From CAIVVT01 sp963823095 (GTDB lineage Bacteria; Acidobacteriota; Terriglobia; Bryobacterales; Bryobacteraceae), in contig CAWGKI010000030.1 of assembly GCA_963823095.1 (NCBI GenBank), positions 150,797 to 214,796 of the forward strand: 64,000 nucleotides of DNA, in the 5' to 3' direction. The notes beneath the pieces were generated by a model. That model searched no databases. It saw only the letters and a list, made by a program, of their open reading frames with translations, and was not told the origin of the DNA. The stretch's first letter is position 1. Each line of letters starts with the position of its first letter. A program made the translations under genes and the position numbers. Below, piece by piece: positions 16,008-24,612 of the stretch.

Positions 16008-16221
16008 TTCCCCAGTGTCCCGTTATGAGGAGCAACCTGCAAGCTAACTCTCTCTCAGGCAACCGCCTCGCGGCACTTCCCGCACTGCATCGCGCCAGTA
16101 TCCAAGAGAGAGAACCAGATGCTCCGCCGTCGTCTCCGCCGTCGCGCGCGCCGCAAACGCGGCATGAGGAGTAAAGCCCACACGTGTCCCCCGGTTGTAC
16201 TCGCGAGAACGGGAAGGGCCC

Positions 16222-16965
16222 CTACTTCCGGACGTTTTTGCCCCATTGGGCGCCGGGCCCAATGGAAAAGCGCACCGTATTGCGGCTGTCCTTTAACAGA
16301 TCGTTGAACAGGTGATCGTGGACTAGATCTGCCTGAACTCGCAGGCTGAAGTGCTTGCCGACGTTGAAGTCGAAGCCTCCTCCAAAGCCGTAGAAGACCA
16401 CCCAGTCGAGCTTATTGCCCGAAGGCGCCAATTGCTTGACAACCTGGGTGGCGATAGCGTCGGTCGGGTGCGGCGTGGCCACTTCCCGTATTGCGCCAAG
16501 GTCCGGCCGGATGAACAAGGTAACGGCTTTGAAACGCCGGTAGGACAACTGCGGCCCTGCGGCGAAGGTCTGTGTCTGGGAATGAATAGGCACTGTGAGC
16601 TTGTACGTCGGCGGAATCACGCCGGCCGCCACCAGTTGACCCAGTTGCGCGCCAAGCTGAGTCTGCAGCGCGGTCGTCAGTAGATTGGGCGTCAGAGTCG
16701 TGTCCCCGGTACCGACGCTGTAATCGAAGCCCAGCGAGTACCAGGTGGTGGGCCGCACGCCGATTTGCATGTGGAATCCAGGTTCCGCCAAGCTGATGTG
16801 CGGGCTGTTGAGATACATGTAGCCCGCGTATACGTCATATCGCCCGACGTAGCTCTGCTGGCCAAAGACCTGCGAGCCGGTCAAGAGAAAGACCGCAACG
16901 AGAAATGGGCGAAGGAAGCGGGACAGGCCGCTAGCAACGTGGCTGGTTGGTGGTGTGGTTTGCAT
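16222..16965 (-). CDS. Outer-membrane beta-barrel protein
   Basis: The 247-residue protein has an export signal (FLRPFLVAVFLLTGSQVFGQ, cleavage near residue 36) and a series of amphipathic strands with alternating aromatic residues (YDVYAGYMYLNSP, WYSLGFDYSVGTGD, KLDWVVFYGFGGGFDFNVG, FSLRVQADLVHDHLF). This is the pattern of OmpW/OmpA-like outer-membrane barrels found in acidobacterial genomes. The closing segment is TVRFSIGPGAQWGKNVRK. It is a monocistronic minus-strand gene; the plus-strand GH39 gene starts 288 bp away. Function beyond envelope location is unknown. Confidence 0.75.
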   Translation of the reverse strand: MQTTPPTSHVASGLSRFLRPFLVAVFLLTGSQVFGQQSYVGRYDVYAGYMYLNSPHISLAEPGFHMQIGVRPTTWYSLGFDYSVGTGDTTLTPNLLTTALQTQLGAQLGQLVAAGVIPPTYKLTVPIHSQTQTFAAGPQLSYRRFKAVTLFIRPDLGAIREVATPHPTDAIATQVVKQLAPSGNKLDWVVFYGFGGGFDFNVGKHFSLRVQADLVHDHLFNDLLKDSRNTVRFSIGPGAQWGKNVRK

Positions 16966-17252
16966 GGACTTCTTTGAGCAGTATAGTCAGATCCACCCAA
17001 ATAGGCCATAAAACGTCGAATTATGGGCACGCGTATCGCCTGCAAATCTTCGAAGTACAGCAATTCTGTTAACCACTAAACAGTAGCTCATCGAATCCTG
17101 GACCGTTGGCGGTGGGGGCGGCAATCCTCTTAGCACTTCCGGGCCCTTCTCCTCGCACTCCGAGGTCCGCCCCGCATTATGATAGGGATTCTCCAGCCTG
17201 CCGCCGGACTTCATTGATGTCCGCCGCGCGATCTTACCTGGACCGGATTGTT

Positions 17253-18830
17253 ATGAACTCAAAGCTCTTCTGCTTGATTCCCTGTTGCCTCGCCATGGCC
17301 GGAGCTCTCTTGGCGCAGCCCGCGCCCGGGTCCGTTCGCGTCGTTAGCGCCGATTTCGACCGGGTCCGCGGGCCGCACAGCAAGGTCTTCAAGGAGTGCA
17401 TTGGGGCGGGCCGCGCGAACGAAGGCTTGCGTGCCGACTGGCAGCAACAACTCGCCCTCGTTCAGAGAGAGATCGGCTTTCGCTACATCCGCATGCACGG
17501 CCTGCTGCACGACGACATGGGGGTATACAAAGAGGACGCCAAGGGCAATCCGATCTACAACTGGCAGTACATCGACAAGCTCTACGATTACCTGTTGAGC
17601 ATCGGGCTGAAGCCCTTTGTCGAACTCGCCTTCATGCCGCGCGACCTGGCCAGCGGCGACAAGACGATCTTCTGGTGGCGCGGCAACATCACGCCGCCCA
17701 AGTCCTACGAGAAATGGTCGGCGCTGATTGCGAATCTCGTGCGCCACTTCCGCGAACGCTACGGCGACGAAGAAGTCAAAGCCTGGTACTTCGAGGTGTG
17801 GAACGAGCCCGACATCCCGCCCTTCTGGAGCGCCGATCTGGCCGAATATCTGAAGCTGTACAAGGCCTCGGCGGAGGCGGTCAAGAGCGTATCGAAGGAG
17901 TATCGCGTGGGCGGTCCGGCCTCAGCGTCTCCCTACAAGTTCGAAGAAGAACTGGTGAAGTACTGCGTGAGCAACAAGGTGCCCATCGACTTCGTGGCCA
18001 CGCATGCGTATGGCGTGAAAGAAGGCTTTTTCGACGAGACGGGCAACAAGGGCACGGTGCTCGACAGCGACCGCTCGGCGGTGCGCTCGCGCATGATCCA
18101 CTCGCGCGAACTCATTCGCAAGTCGCCGCTGCCAAAGCTGGAGCTGCACTTTACGGAGTGGAGTTCGGCCTACACCCCGACCGACTATGTTCACGACCAG
18201 TACCACCAGGCGGCGTTCATCCTGGACAAGATCAAGGGTGCGCAGGAGTCCGTCGATTCGCTCTCTTACTGGGTCTTCACCGACATCTTTGAAGAAAACG
18301 GCCCACGTATGACGCCTTTTCATGGTGGTTTCGGCCTGCTGAACTACCAGGGAATCCGCAAGCCGGCTTACTTCGCGTATGAGTTCCTCAACCGTCTCGG
18401 TCCCACGGAATTGGTGAACGCCGACGATTCTTCCTGGGTCTGCAAGAACTCAGACGGCGACGTGCAGGTGCTGCTGTGGGACTTCACGCCGATCGCACCA
18501 CCCGACGGCGTGAACGATCAGGTCTTCTACAAGAAAGAGCAACCGGCCAAACCGAAGGGCACCGTGCGGATGGAACTTGCCAACCTGCCCGCGGCCAGTT
18601 ATGCCGTGCAAGTGTTCCAGACTGGCTACCGCGTAAACGACGCCTACACGCGTTATCTCGATCTCGGTGCGCCCAGCCAACTGACGCGCCAACAAGTGGA
18701 AGCGATCCAGCAGGGCTCGGCCGGAGCGCCGGTCCACGAGGAAGTGCTGACCCACGCGGGCGGGACCTTTGCCAAGGAGTTCCCGCTACGAGAGAACGAC
18801 GTCGTTCTGATCGTGTTCAAGCGGCTCTGA
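17253..18830 (+). CDS. Secreted GH39-family glycoside hydrolase (beta-xylosidase-like)
   Basis: The 525-residue protein carries a signal peptide (LFCLIPCCLAMAGALLAQ) and a (beta/alpha)8 barrel of clan GH-A. The acid/base sits in FEVWNEPD (Glu185) and the likely nucleophile in LHFTEWSS (Glu302), both on the expected strands. RVHG-like early strand motifs (GFRYIRMHGLLHDD) also match GH39 beta-xylosidases and alpha-L-iduronidases. A small beta-sandwich of about 120 residues ends the protein. ATG 17253 was chosen because it begins the signal peptide; the open frame continues upstream without family sequence. The enzyme should release xylose or related sugars from plant polymers or oligosaccharides outside the cytoplasm. 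Confidence 0.87.
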   Translation: MNSKLFCLIPCCLAMAGALLAQPAPGSVRVVSADFDRVRGPHSKVFKECIGAGRANEGLRADWQQQLALVQREIGFRYIRMHGLLHDDMGVYKEDAKGNPIYNWQYIDKLYDYLLSIGLKPFVELAFMPRDLASGDKTIFWWRGNITPPKSYEKWSALIANLVRHFRERYGDEEVKAWYFEVWNEPDIPPFWSADLAEYLKLYKASAEAVKSVSKEYRVGGPASASPYKFEEELVKYCVSNKVPIDFVATHAYGVKEGFFDETGNKGTVLDSDRSAVRSRMIHSRELIRKSPLPKLELHFTEWSSAYTPTDYVHDQYHQAAFILDKIKGAQESVDSLSYWVFTDIFEENGPRMTPFHGGFGLLNYQGIRKPAYFAYEFLNRLGPTELVNADDSSWVCKNSDGDVQVLLWDFTPIAPPDGVNDQVFYKKEQPAKPKGTVRMELANLPAASYAVQVFQTGYRVNDAYTRYLDLGAPSQLTRQQVEAIQQGSAGAPVHEEVLTHAGGTFAKEFPLRENDVVLIVFKRL

Positions 18831-19034
18831 GGGTCTGCGAGGGTCCAGCCTCATGCAGAATAACGACTATTCCTGGCGCTCGACGCTGCCGAGTGTGGGG
18901 CAGCTCGGTAAGCCTTGGCCGATTGTCAATCGGCTTAGTTCGTCTTCCCGGCAAAACAGCGACACGACAAGACAGCGGCAGACGCGGGAATTGGCCCCAT
19001 GCGCCTCAACGGGCAATGTGATAGAACCTTCTCC

Positions 19035-20042
19035 ATGCACGATGACGACGGCCCACGGATCAACGGCATGGTCGAGCGCGACCCGCTCGACGACCACAGC
19101 CTGCAGCGCCGCGACTTTTTCAAGGGCGCGGGCACTCTTGCCGGCTTCATTGGAGCGGCCGGCCTGGCTCACGCGCAGCCACCAGCCGCGGCTGACCAGG
19201 TACCCGCGGCAGCGCCAGGCTCTCTGCTTCCCTTGGTTCCTTTCGGCAAGCACAAGCTCACTCGCCTTGTCGCCGGCGCTAACCCCATCTACGGCTACTC
19301 CCACTTCAACTACGTCTACTCGGCCCACATGGCCGATTACCACACCACTCCGCGCGTGCTCTCGTTCCTGCGCGAACTCGAGCGCGCCGGCCTGAACACC
19401 TGGCAGGCGAGTTGGAGCGAGCGACTCGAGACGGACTGGCTGCGCTACAAGGAGGAGGGCGGCAAGCTGCAGCTCCTCATGCTTTCGCGTCCCGGATTTA
19501 ACGATGAGCCGCAGATTCTGAAGCGCGCCATGAAACTCCAGCCCATGGGCATCGCGCAGCACGGCTGGACCGGCAACAAGTACTGGGATGCCGGCCACTT
19601 CGATAAATCGCTCGACTATCTCAAGCTCATCCGCGACACAGGAGCGATGGTCGGCCTCTCCTGCCACAATCCGCTCGAAGTCGAGTACGCGGAGGAGCAC
19701 GGCTGGGACGTGGACTATTACATGACCAGCCTCTACTACATGATTCGCCCGCGTGCCGAGTTCGAAAAACTCCTCGGCGGACAACTGCCGCTGGGTGAGG
19801 TCTATCTGCCCGCCGATCCGCCGCGCATGCTGGAGACCATTCGCAAAGCGAAAAAGCCTTGCCTCGCCTATAAGATCCTGGCGGCGGGCCGCACCGTCGA
19901 TTCGCCGCAGCAGGTCAAGGAGCGTATGACCGCGGCCTTTCAGGGAGTCAAGCCGGGCGATGCCATGATCATCGGGCTTTACCAACGATTCAACGACCAG
20001 ATCGGCCAGACCGCGCAGTTCGTCCGCGAAATCCTCGCTTAA
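19035..20042 (+). CDS. Tat-exported protein of unknown function
   Basis: The protein of about 335 residues has a twin-arginine signal near residue 25 (LQRRDFFKGAGTLAGFIGAA, cleaved near AHAQ). The mature part begins with an Ala/Pro-rich stretch and continues with an alternating strand-helix pattern (HKLTRLVAGANPIYGY, VLSFLRELERAGLNTWQASW, DYLKLIRDTGAMVGLSCHNP, KPCLAYKILAAGR), which suggests a TIM-barrel fold. No catalytic motif was recognised. Tat export implies folding, possibly with a cofactor, before secretion. ATG 19035 is preferred; ATG 19068 would also keep the signal. It follows the GH39 gene in the same direction after 204 bp. Confidence 0.7.
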   Translation: MHDDDGPRINGMVERDPLDDHSLQRRDFFKGAGTLAGFIGAAGLAHAQPPAAADQVPAAAPGSLLPLVPFGKHKLTRLVAGANPIYGYSHFNYVYSAHMADYHTTPRVLSFLRELERAGLNTWQASWSERLETDWLRYKEEGGKLQLLMLSRPGFNDEPQILKRAMKLQPMGIAQHGWTGNKYWDAGHFDKSLDYLKLIRDTGAMVGLSCHNPLEVEYAEEHGWDVDYYMTSLYYMIRPRAEFEKLLGGQLPLGEVYLPADPPRMLETIRKAKKPCLAYKILAAGRTVDSPQQVKERMTAAFQGVKPGDAMIIGLYQRFNDQIGQTAQFVREILA

Positions 20043-20542
20043 ATCATGCGTGTCATTTGGGTAAGGCTGCGCTCGCCGGTAAGGCTGCGCAGGGTATTGC
20101 CTGCTTACTCGCTTGAGGAGCGGGTGGCCCGAATGCGGGGTGCGGAAGTTCGTCCCCATCCTTAATTGACGGGTGATTAATGCGGAATTGGCTACTTCGC
20201 AGGAAGTCGCTCCGCCATTCCCGAGGAGGCCGCTGCAACCTTCCCGGGTAGTTGAGCATCGAATTCAGACGTTGAACGATGTTCATGGCGGCCAAGAACC
20301 GCAACGGGAACAGGGCTGGGTCGATCCGGATCGGGGCTGCAATTCCGATGTGATCGGCGGCGATCGGGATCCTTGACACGCTAATCGATGCCGGCTTGGA
20401 ACGAGCAATGTCTCTGAAATGGCTGGACTTGTCCCGCTCCTCCAGATCCGCAGGGGTCTGAAACTCCAAACATTGGCCAAAACTATCTCCAACGATGCTT
20501 GGCAAGTTGGCGTCGCCTGCGGGATTGCACAGGGAGGCGCGA
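20043..20542. other. 500-bp gap with no supported gene
   Basis: Between the Tat-exported protein and egtB I see no convincing gene. A minus-strand frame (about 20053-20565) is open for 170 codons but lacks a ribosome site, runs into egtB, and has no recognisable motif. Around 20055-20090 AAGGCTGCGC occurs twice about 20 bp apart. This may be a decayed gene or mobile-element remnant. Confidence 0.4.
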
Positions 20543-21868
20543 ATGTTGGTTGACACAGAAATCAAGACTTACAGCACGCTGCTTGAGCGAGTGGCCCGCG
20601 CCCGCGCCGAGACAGACCTACTGTTTGAATTGGTGAAGCCGGGATATCTATATGAACGCCCAATAGCCGAACGGCACCGCATCGTCTTCTACCTCGGACA
20701 CGTAGAAGCATTCGATTGGAACCTTTTGCAGCCTCGGATTACTGGCATCAAGCCCTTCGACACATCACTCGATCGTCTGTTCGCCTTCGGCATCGATCCA
20801 GTCGGAGCCGCACTTCCTTCCGACCGTCCCGCGGACTGGCCCAGCGAATCGACTATCTCCGAGTACAACCGCCGGGTTCGGAGCACGCTCGATATTGCGC
20901 TCGCCCAGAGTGGTTCACACGACTGGCCCGGTGACGAGGGTTCGGAAGTATTGCTGAATGTCGCCATCGAACATCGCCTAATGCACGCCGAGACGTTGGC
21001 CTACATGCTGCATCAGCTACCCTTGGACAGAAAGCTTAGCGTCAGGCAGGCGCCTCCGCCGATTCAGCCTCGCGCAAAGCAAGAGGCAATTCACATCCCC
21101 AGTGGACAAGCGACACTCGGCCTTTCGCGATCGGCGGCGGGTACGTTTGGGTGGGACAACGAATTCCAGCGTCACGTTCTGGACGTGCCTGAGTTCACGA
21201 TCGATAGATGCAAAGTAACCAACGGCCAGTTCCTGGAGTTCGTGCAGGCGGGAGGTTACAACAGCCGCGAGCTTTGGTCGGATGCCGGATGGCGTTGGAA
21301 GGCGGAACGCGGGATAGAGCACCCATCGTTCTGGAGCTGCGACGCCGGGCAATGGCAGTATCGCGCGATGTTCGAACGGATCCCGCTGCCGCTCGATTGG
21401 CCGGTCTACGTAAGCCACGCCGAGGCGAGCGCGTATTCGGCCTGGATCGGCAAGCGTTTACCTACGGAGGCAGAGTGGCATCGAGCAGCGTACGGTGAAG
21501 CGTCCGGCGCGGAGCGCACATATCCGTGGGGCGAGCAGGCTCCTGCCCCCGATCACGGGTACTTGGACATGCACAGGTGGGATCCCGTTGGCGTAAACGC
21601 CTGCCCGGAAGGCAGGTCCAGTTTCGGCATCGAGGGGCTGCTTTGCAACGGCTGGGAATGGACCTCAAGCCTGTTTGAGCCGTTCCCGGGATTCCAAGCT
21701 CTGTCGTGCTATCCCGGTTACTCCGCGAACTTCTTCGATGGTCAACACTATGTGCTGAAAGGAGGGTCTCCGCGCACGGAACGGTGCATGCTGCGGCGCT
21801 CATTCCGGAATTGGTTTCAGCCCCATTACCAATACGTCTACGCAGGATTCCGGTGTGCCGGAAAATGA
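20543..21868 (+). CDS. egtB: Ergothioneine biosynthesis sulfoxide synthase EgtB
   Basis: EgtB is the non-haem iron enzyme that joins trimethylhistidine (hercynine) to a thiol donor with O2. The 441-residue protein has an N-terminal DinB-like helical domain with iron ligands in YLGHVEAFDWN (His53) and IEHRLMHAET (His144, His148), then a formylglycine-enzyme-like C-terminal domain (LPTEAEWHRAAYG, NGWEWTSSLF, RRSFRNWFQPHYQY). ATG 20543 follows AGGGAGG at ideal spacing. Acidobacterial EgtB is known from Chloracidobacterium thermophilum, where cysteine can serve as donor; whether that holds here is inference. The operon has no egtA or egtC, which agrees with a cysteine-using route. egtD follows after 33 bp. 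Confidence 0.93.
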   Translation: MLVDTEIKTYSTLLERVARARAETDLLFELVKPGYLYERPIAERHRIVFYLGHVEAFDWNLLQPRITGIKPFDTSLDRLFAFGIDPVGAALPSDRPADWPSESTISEYNRRVRSTLDIALAQSGSHDWPGDEGSEVLLNVAIEHRLMHAETLAYMLHQLPLDRKLSVRQAPPPIQPRAKQEAIHIPSGQATLGLSRSAAGTFGWDNEFQRHVLDVPEFTIDRCKVTNGQFLEFVQAGGYNSRELWSDAGWRWKAERGIEHPSFWSCDAGQWQYRAMFERIPLPLDWPVYVSHAEASAYSAWIGKRLPTEAEWHRAAYGEASGAERTYPWGEQAPAPDHGYLDMHRWDPVGVNACPEGRSSFGIEGLLCNGWEWTSSLFEPFPGFQALSCYPGYSANFFDGQHYVLKGGSPRTERCMLRRSFRNWFQPHYQYVYAGFRCAGK

Positions 21869-21901
21869 CCAGAGATCGAGCTGGCGAAGGAGGGCTACGA
21901 C

Positions 21902-22876
21902 ATGCGAATGAATGCGGTTGCCATTGAGCCCATCAGCGATTTTGCCGCGGATGTTCGCGCCGGTCTGACCAAGCCGGGTCAAAAGGAATTGCCATCCAAA
22001 TACCTTTACGATGCTCTCGGCTCGAAGCTCTTCGAGGCAATTTGTGAGTTGCCCGAATACGGTCTGACGCGAGCCGACCAACGGCTGCTGCGTGAGCACG
22101 CGCAAGAAATCGCGAGTCGAATTGCAGCCGAGGTAGTAGTGTGCGAACTGGGCAGCGGCAGCGGGCAGAAGACGCGCTGGATACTGGAAGCCCTGGCTCG
22201 CCGGAGGCACGTCAACTATTTTCCCATTGAAATCTCACCAGTGGCCCTTGCCGTGTGCAGGCGTGAACTCTCGGACATCGACTCCGTGGGAATTGTCGGC
22301 CTCGAAGCTGAATACCTCGACGGACTGCTTGAGGTGGCCGAGCAACGAAAGGATGGTCAACGGCTGCTGGTGTTGTTTCTAGGCAGCACGATCGGGAATT
22401 TCAGTCCTCCTGCCGACGTCGAATTCATGCGAGATATTCGCCGGATCCTCCGTTCCGGCGACAGACTCCTCTTAGGCACGGACCTGGAAAAGTCGCGCAG
22501 CCAATTGATGCAGGCCTATGACGATCCGTTGGGAATCACGGCTGCTTTCAACCTCAATTTACTCGCGCGCATGAATAGAGAATTGAATGCCAGGTTCGTC
22601 CTCGGAGATTTCGAGCATCATGCCCTTTTCAACTCTGAGACCAACAGCGTCGAGATGCACATCCGGTCGCTGAGAAGGCAGACTGTCGCTGTCCCCAAGG
22701 CCTGCCTGTACGCCGAGTTCGAATCGGGCGAGACGATTTGGACGGAGAACTGCCACAAGTATTCGCTCGAACAAGTGAGGCAAAAAGCCCAGGCGGCGGG
22801 ATTCGAAATTGAAGCGCAGTGGATCGATTACGAGTGGCCCTTTGCCGAGAGTCTGTTGGCTGTGAATGAGGAGTAA
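21902..22876 (+). CDS. egtD: L-histidine N-alpha-methyltransferase EgtD
   Basis: EgtD adds three methyl groups to the alpha-amino group of histidine, forming hercynine, the first step of ergothioneine synthesis. The 324-residue protein has the family N-terminus (KELPSKYLYDALGSKLFEAI, ELPEYGLTRADQRLL), the SAM motif CELGSGSGQKTRWILEAL, and FLGSTIGNFSP. Conserved C-terminal residues FNLNLLARMNRELNA and WTENCHKYS also match. The start at ATG 21902 has GAAGGAGG upstream. It lies between egtB and an ABC transporter ATPase gene 9 bp downstream, clearly one operon. No PLP-dependent EgtE lyase gene is in the window, so the last step must be encoded elsewhere or be spontaneous. Confidence 0.93.
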   Translation: MRMNAVAIEPISDFAADVRAGLTKPGQKELPSKYLYDALGSKLFEAICELPEYGLTRADQRLLREHAQEIASRIAAEVVVCELGSGSGQKTRWILEALARRRHVNYFPIEISPVALAVCRRELSDIDSVGIVGLEAEYLDGLLEVAEQRKDGQRLLVLFLGSTIGNFSPPADVEFMRDIRRILRSGDRLLLGTDLEKSRSQLMQAYDDPLGITAAFNLNLLARMNRELNARFVLGDFEHHALFNSETNSVEMHIRSLRRQTVAVPKACLYAEFESGETIWTENCHKYSLEQVRQKAQAAGFEIEAQWIDYEWPFAESLLAVNEE

Positions 22877-22885
22877 CTCTCTGTC

Positions 22886-23608
22886 ATGCCACTGGTCGAA
22901 TTTCGAGAAGTTGCCTTTCAAGTCGACGGTAGACAGATCCTATCCGAACTCAGCTTTGCGATAGAGACGGGGGAAACGCTTGTGCTGCTAGGCCGCAGCG
23001 GATCTGGTAAGAGCACGGCGCTGAAGCTAACCAATGGGATGCTGTTCCCAACCTGCGGTGAGGTTCTGGTGGACGGACGGTCTACGCGAGTCTGGGATCC
23101 GATCGCTCTCAAGCGCCGAATCGGTTATGTGATCCAGGAAATTGGCCTGTTCCCGCACTTTACGGTTGCGCGAAACGTCGGATTGGTTCCCCGTTTGGAA
23201 GGCTGGGACGAACCCGAAGTCGAGCGGCGAGTCGATCTACTGCTGGCTCGCGTGGGATTGCCGCCGGTCGAGTTCCGAACGCGTTACCCAAGAGAACTCT
23301 CCGGAGGGCAGCGGCAGAGGGTCGGAGTGGCGCGGGCGCTTGCCGCCGATCCCCCGCTGCTGCTATTCGACGAGCCATTTGGCGCCCTGGATCCGGTAAC
23401 GCGATTCGAACTCCAGCAGCAGTTCCTTGACTGGCACAAGGACTTCCACAAGACGTCGATCTTCGTTACACACGATATCCGCGAAGCGCTTCGACTCGGC
23501 AACCGTATCGCCCTCCTGGTCGATGGCCGCCTGGAGTTGTTGACGACGGCCGCGGAGTTTCCAAACGCTGAGACAAGCGACGCTCGCGCTTTCCTGGCTT
23601 GTCTTTGA
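22886..23608 (+). CDS. ABC transporter ATPase, OpuCA/EgtV-like
   Basis: This 240-residue ATPase has every ABC motif: Walker A GRSGSGKST, Q-loop YVIQEIGLFPH, signature LSGGQRQRVGVARAL, Walker B LLLFDEPFGALDP, and H-loop FVTHDIREAL. The sequence fits the glycine betaine/choline (OpuC/ProV) subfamily, here without the CBS domains of OpuCA. The EgtUV ergothioneine transporter described in streptococci belongs to this subfamily. The gene starts 9 bp after egtD and is followed by a permease gene 7 bp later. Given the operon, ergothioneine or a precursor such as a betaine is the best substrate guess. That assignment is inference. Confidence 0.87.
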   Translation: MPLVEFREVAFQVDGRQILSELSFAIETGETLVLLGRSGSGKSTALKLTNGMLFPTCGEVLVDGRSTRVWDPIALKRRIGYVIQEIGLFPHFTVARNVGLVPRLEGWDEPEVERRVDLLLARVGLPPVEFRTRYPRELSGGQRQRVGVARALAADPPLLLFDEPFGALDPVTRFELQQQFLDWHKDFHKTSIFVTHDIREALRLGNRIALLVDGRLELLTTAAEFPNAETSDARAFLACL

Positions 23609-23615
23609 ACTTTTC

Positions 23616-24233
23616 ATGCGCTCCGACCTGGCCGACGACATATTACGGCTCACCGCCGAGCACTTGATGCTGGTGGGCAGCGCCATGCTGATAGCGATCC
23701 TGATCGGCGTTCCCCTGGGAATCCTGCTGACCCGGCGCCCGGGTGCGCGGCGGTGGGCGCTGGGACTGGCGAGCGTGATGCAGACCGTACCGAGCCTGGC
23801 ATTGTTCGGATTCCTGATTCCGATCCCATTGATTGGCGGGATCGGCCAGCGCACGGTGATTGTTTCTCTCGTCCTGTACGCCCTTCTGCCCATCCTCCGG
23901 AATACCTTCGTCGGAATTATCAGCGTCGATCCCGCGGTGTGCGAATCGGCGGTTGCCATGGGGATGACCGATCGCCAGTTGCTTAGCCAGGTGCAGTTGC
24001 CGCTGGCCGCACGGACCATCATCGCTGGCATTCGGGTCGCCACCGTCACGACAATCGGAACGGCGACCATAGCCGCGGCGATTGGTGGCGGCGGGCTTGG
24101 CGTTTTCATTTTCCGTGGAGTCGCCTCCGTCGACACCACACAAATCCTGGCGGGCGCGATTCCGTCGGCAGTCCTGGCGCTGCTTGCAGATTGGGCTCTG
24201 GGATGGGTCGAGCGCAAACTCTCGCCGGCTTGA
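23616..24233 (+). CDS. ABC transporter permease, OpuCB/EgtU-transmembrane-like
   Basis: The 205-residue protein has five or six membrane helices and the BPD-permease loop in the middle (CESAVAMGMTDRQLLSQVQLP, the EAA-like motif). It resembles OpuBB/OpuCB permeases, beginning LRLTAEHLMLVGSAMLIAIL and containing MQTVPSLALFGFLIPIPLIG, a highly conserved segment of the family. In S. pneumoniae EgtU this domain is fused to the binding protein; here they are separate genes, with the binding-protein frame overlapping by 31 bp. Its place behind egtB-egtD points to transport of ergothioneine or a related betaine. Confidence 0.87.
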   Translation: MRSDLADDILRLTAEHLMLVGSAMLIAILIGVPLGILLTRRPGARRWALGLASVMQTVPSLALFGFLIPIPLIGGIGQRTVIVSLVLYALLPILRNTFVGIISVDPAVCESAVAMGMTDRQLLSQVQLPLAARTIIAGIRVATVTTIGTATIAAAIGGGGLGVFIFRGVASVDTTQILAGAIPSAVLALLADWALGWVERKLSPA

Positions 24234-24403
24234 TGGCTTTGCTCGCGTTGGGCGGCTGCTCGCCATCGGGGATGAAGTGCCCCATCGGGGTTGGATCGAA
24301 GAATTTCACCGAGCGGGTTCTACCCCCTGCTTCCGTCTTGAAATCGTTCCGGAATTTTCGTACATTGTGTAAATCAGAGTCAGTCTCTGTCTCCCGCCGA
24401 TGA
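24203..24403 (+). pseudogene. Truncated substrate-binding lipoprotein of the ABC transporter
   Basis: The frame starts with a lipoprotein signal (MGRAQTLAGLMALLALGGCS, lipobox LGGC) and then reads CPIGVGSKNFTERV, the opening of OpuCC/EgtU-type binding proteins (usually GSKNFTEQ followed by LLGELLAQ). After VL the family sequence stops: PPASVLKSFRNFRTL and a basic tail lead to a stop at 24403. About 250 residues of the binding domain are missing. The break lies near 24318. The missing part may have been deleted together with DNA up to the MATE gene. The transporter would then lack its own receptor unless another supplies it. Confidence 0.72.
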
Positions 24404-24612
24404 AACCCGACGCTCACAATCCGCAGGCCATTGATGCTCCGGCGAGCTTCAATCCGTATGCGGTCTTCGCGTTCCGGGTTGCGGCTGTCCACGTTGGCCC
24501 AGTCATCGAACGCACCTTTAGTTGCACGATGATTTCGCGCTAACTGGATCCTTCGCCGCAGCGCTACCGACCAACCGCAATTCTTTTTCTTCGCGTCGAG
24601 GAGACGCGTCCT

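Noticed and set aside
16008..16221. Basic minus-strand frames between the zinc-ribbon and beta-barrel genes, one with CGKC near the end and one reading GFTPHAAFAARATAE
   Set aside because: Both are short, have no clear start and compete with each other; the second looks like a weak dehydrogenase-type ending but cannot be supported. May be a gene remnant.
20053..20565. 170-codon minus-strand frame ahead of egtB
   Set aside because: It overlaps the egtB ribosome site and start, lacks its own ribosome site, and has no motifs; treated as gap sequence.
24310..24612. Minus-strand open frame (GAFDDWANVDSRNPEREDRI) between the truncated binding protein and the MATE gene
   Set aside because: It reads somewhat like protein but is part of a longer open frame that overlaps two real genes, and I recognise no family. 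Left unannotated.
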